DNA of 64,000 bases. It comes from Halobacillus litoralis. Its GTDB lineage: Bacteria; Bacillota; Bacilli; Bacillales; Halobacillaceae. This document shows positions 62,894 to 64,000 of this stretch, in pieces. Numbering within the stretch: position 1 is the first letter of the stretch; each line of letters starts with the position of its first letter. A program made the translations under genes and the position numbers. The notes below the pieces were generated by a model, which was not told the origin of the DNA, made no database searches, and saw nothing but the letters and a program-made list of their open reading frames with translations. The DNA lies in contig NZ_CP026118.1 of assembly GCF_004101865.1 (NCBI RefSeq), positions 310,001 through 374,000 of the forward strand. Reading direction: 5' to 3'.

Positions 62894-64000
62894 CTATTCA
62901 ATTGAGAAAATATAAGAATAAATCGGTTGACCACCCACGTGGATCTCCACCTCTAAATCTTCATATGTTTCTTCAAGGTATTCTTCAAGCTCTGTGACAT
63001 CCTCATCTTCGACGTCTTCTCCTGTCAGAATCGTCAGTATTTCATCTTCGTTCTCATCAATCATTTGTTTTAACAGCGTTTTAGCTGTTGTCAGGGCATT
63101 TTGATCAGTTGAGGAAATTTTGCCATCCGCAATCCCCATGAAATGGTCTTTCTCAATGTTCAGGCCATCGATTTGCGTATCTCTTACCGCATACGTAATT
63201 TGACCGGTTTTCACGACGGACATAAGACTGATCATTTCATCTTTATTCGTCATCAGGTCTGCTTCAGGATTAAATCCTAATAAAGCACTCATGCCTTGAG
63301 GTATGGTTTTAGTCGGAATGACCACAACTTCATCTTCTGCGATTTCTGCCGCTTGCTCAGCAGCCATCACGATATTCTTGTTATTCGGCAAAACTAACAC
63401 ACGTTTAGCGTGAGCTTCTTTGATCGCTTCAGATAAATCCTGAGTGCTTGGGTTCATCGTCTGACCACCTTGGATGACCACAGTGGCTCCGAGACTCTCA
63501 AATAATTTTTTGATGCCTTCCCCCATGCTCACTGTCACAATTCCGTACTCAGCTTTTTGATTTGACTTCGGCTTGTCTTTTTTCTTCTTACCGACAATAG
63601 AAGTATGCTGTTCACGCATATTTTCTATTTTCATGTTGATCAGACTTCCGTACTTTTGGCCTAGTGTCATGGCTTCACCGGGATATTCTGCATGGACATG
63701 GACTTTGATCAAATCTTCATCAGAAACAACGAGCAGGGAATCACCGATTTCGCTCAACTGATTACGAAATTCATCTTCATCGTAAGGTGTCTCTGCTAAT
63801 TTGTCCTCTTCGAATTTGACCATGAACTCTGTACAGTAACCGAATTCAATGTCTTCTGTATTCATAAAGTCTTGGGCAAGCTTATGGTGTTCGGCACTTA
63901 CCATATCATCCATGGAAACTGTATCATCGATATCAGGAAGTTCTTCCCCTTTCAAGTTGGCAAGAAAACCTTCATAAATGGTCACTAATCCTTGACCACC
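62894..64000 (-). CDS. fakA: Fatty acid kinase FakA (YloV), C-terminal part
   Basis: About 368 codons to the window edge; the full protein is about 550 residues. The visible part starts in the end of the DhaL-type kinase domain (GGQGLVTIYEGFL) and continues through the middle and C-terminal domains with FGYCTEFMVKF, SLLVVSDEDLIKVHVHAE, VIQGGQTMNPSTQDL and VLPNNKNIVMAAEQAAEIAE. FakA phosphorylates fatty acids held by FakB proteins. In B. subtilis it directly precedes sdaAB; here about 14 kb lies between them. Translation starts outside the window. Confidence 0.93.
   Translation of the reverse strand, partial: GGQGLVTIYEGFLANLKGEELPDIDDTVSMDDMVSAEHHKLAQDFMNTEDIEFGYCTEFMVKFEEDKLAETPYDEDEFRNQLSEIGDSLLVVSDEDLIKVHVHAEYPGEAMTLGQKYGSLINMKIENMREQHTSIVGKKKKDKPKSNQKAEYGIVTVSMGEGIKKLFESLGATVVIQGGQTMNPSTQDLSEAIKEAHAKRVLVLPNNKNIVMAAEQAAEIAEDEVVVIPTKTIPQGMSALLGFNPEADLMTNKDEMISLMSVVKTGQITYAVRDTQIDGLNIEKDHFMGIADGKISSTDQNALTTAKTLLKQMIDENEDEILTILTGEDVEDEDVTELEEYLEETYEDLEVEIHVGGQPIYSYIFSIE

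Noticed and set aside
1..64000. CRISPR arrays, tRNA/rRNA genes, prophage or defence islands
   Set aside because: No regularly spaced direct repeats, no recognisable RNA genes and no nuclease, integrase (other than XerC) or toxin-antitoxin genes were seen.

Overview
The window is a chromosomal core region of a Gram-positive spore-former of the family Bacillaceae. Gene order closely follows the B. subtilis fla/che to yloV region, read here on the minus strand. Strong AGGAGG ribosome sites, frequent TTG/GTG starts, SAM-I (S-box) riboswitches, FapR and CodY all fit. Acidic N-terminal regions (for example in FtsY) and the lepB position between rplS and rbgA suggest a moderately halophilic genus such as Halobacillus or a relative; this is inference, not an identification.

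Layout. 1-15111: the front two thirds of the fla/che operon, flgB to fliQ (fliQ cut by the window edge), covering basal-body rod, MS-ring, C-ring switch, export ATPase, hook, CheY and export-gate genes. 15112-15768: a gene-free stretch with hairpins. 15769-19448: xerC-hslV-hslU-codY. 19730-24996: topA, dprA and sucCD; trmFO, normally between topA and xerC, is absent. 25195-28120: ylqH, ylqG and rnhB. 28760-34971: rbgA, lepB, rplS, trmD, rimM, ylqD, khpA, rpsP, ffh and ylxM (ribosome assembly and protein targeting). 35047-44843: ftsY, smc, a small divergent DUF1128 gene, rnc, and the fatty-acid/phospholipid operon fapR-plsX-fabD-fabG-acpP behind a FapR operator. 45105-48716: recG, sdaAA and sdaAB.

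Between sdaAB and the partial fakA (yloV) at the right edge lies about 14 kb that is not at this position in B. subtilis: an NCS2 purine permease, a YuzC-like and an Hsp20-like protein, cysJI, and a complete sulfate-to-sulfite and siroheme operon (cysH-sat-cysC-cobA-sirB-ylnF-hemD). A SAM-I riboswitch precedes cysH and a second one, facing the other way, controls a TauE/SafE-type permease that probably takes the place of CysP. Together these genes import a sulfur oxyanion, activate it to APS/PAPS, reduce it to sulfite and then sulfide, and make the siroheme that CysI needs.

Non-coding content: two loci each hold an inverted pair of about 90-125 bp palindromic repeats (28271-28630 and 55283-55716), with a solitary copy at 48838-48930. 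A long rod-shaped inverted repeat sits between convergent genes at 50341-50442, and an unexplained structured segment lies at 30255-30445. I saw no tRNA, rRNA, CRISPR array, intact insertion sequence, prophage or defence system.
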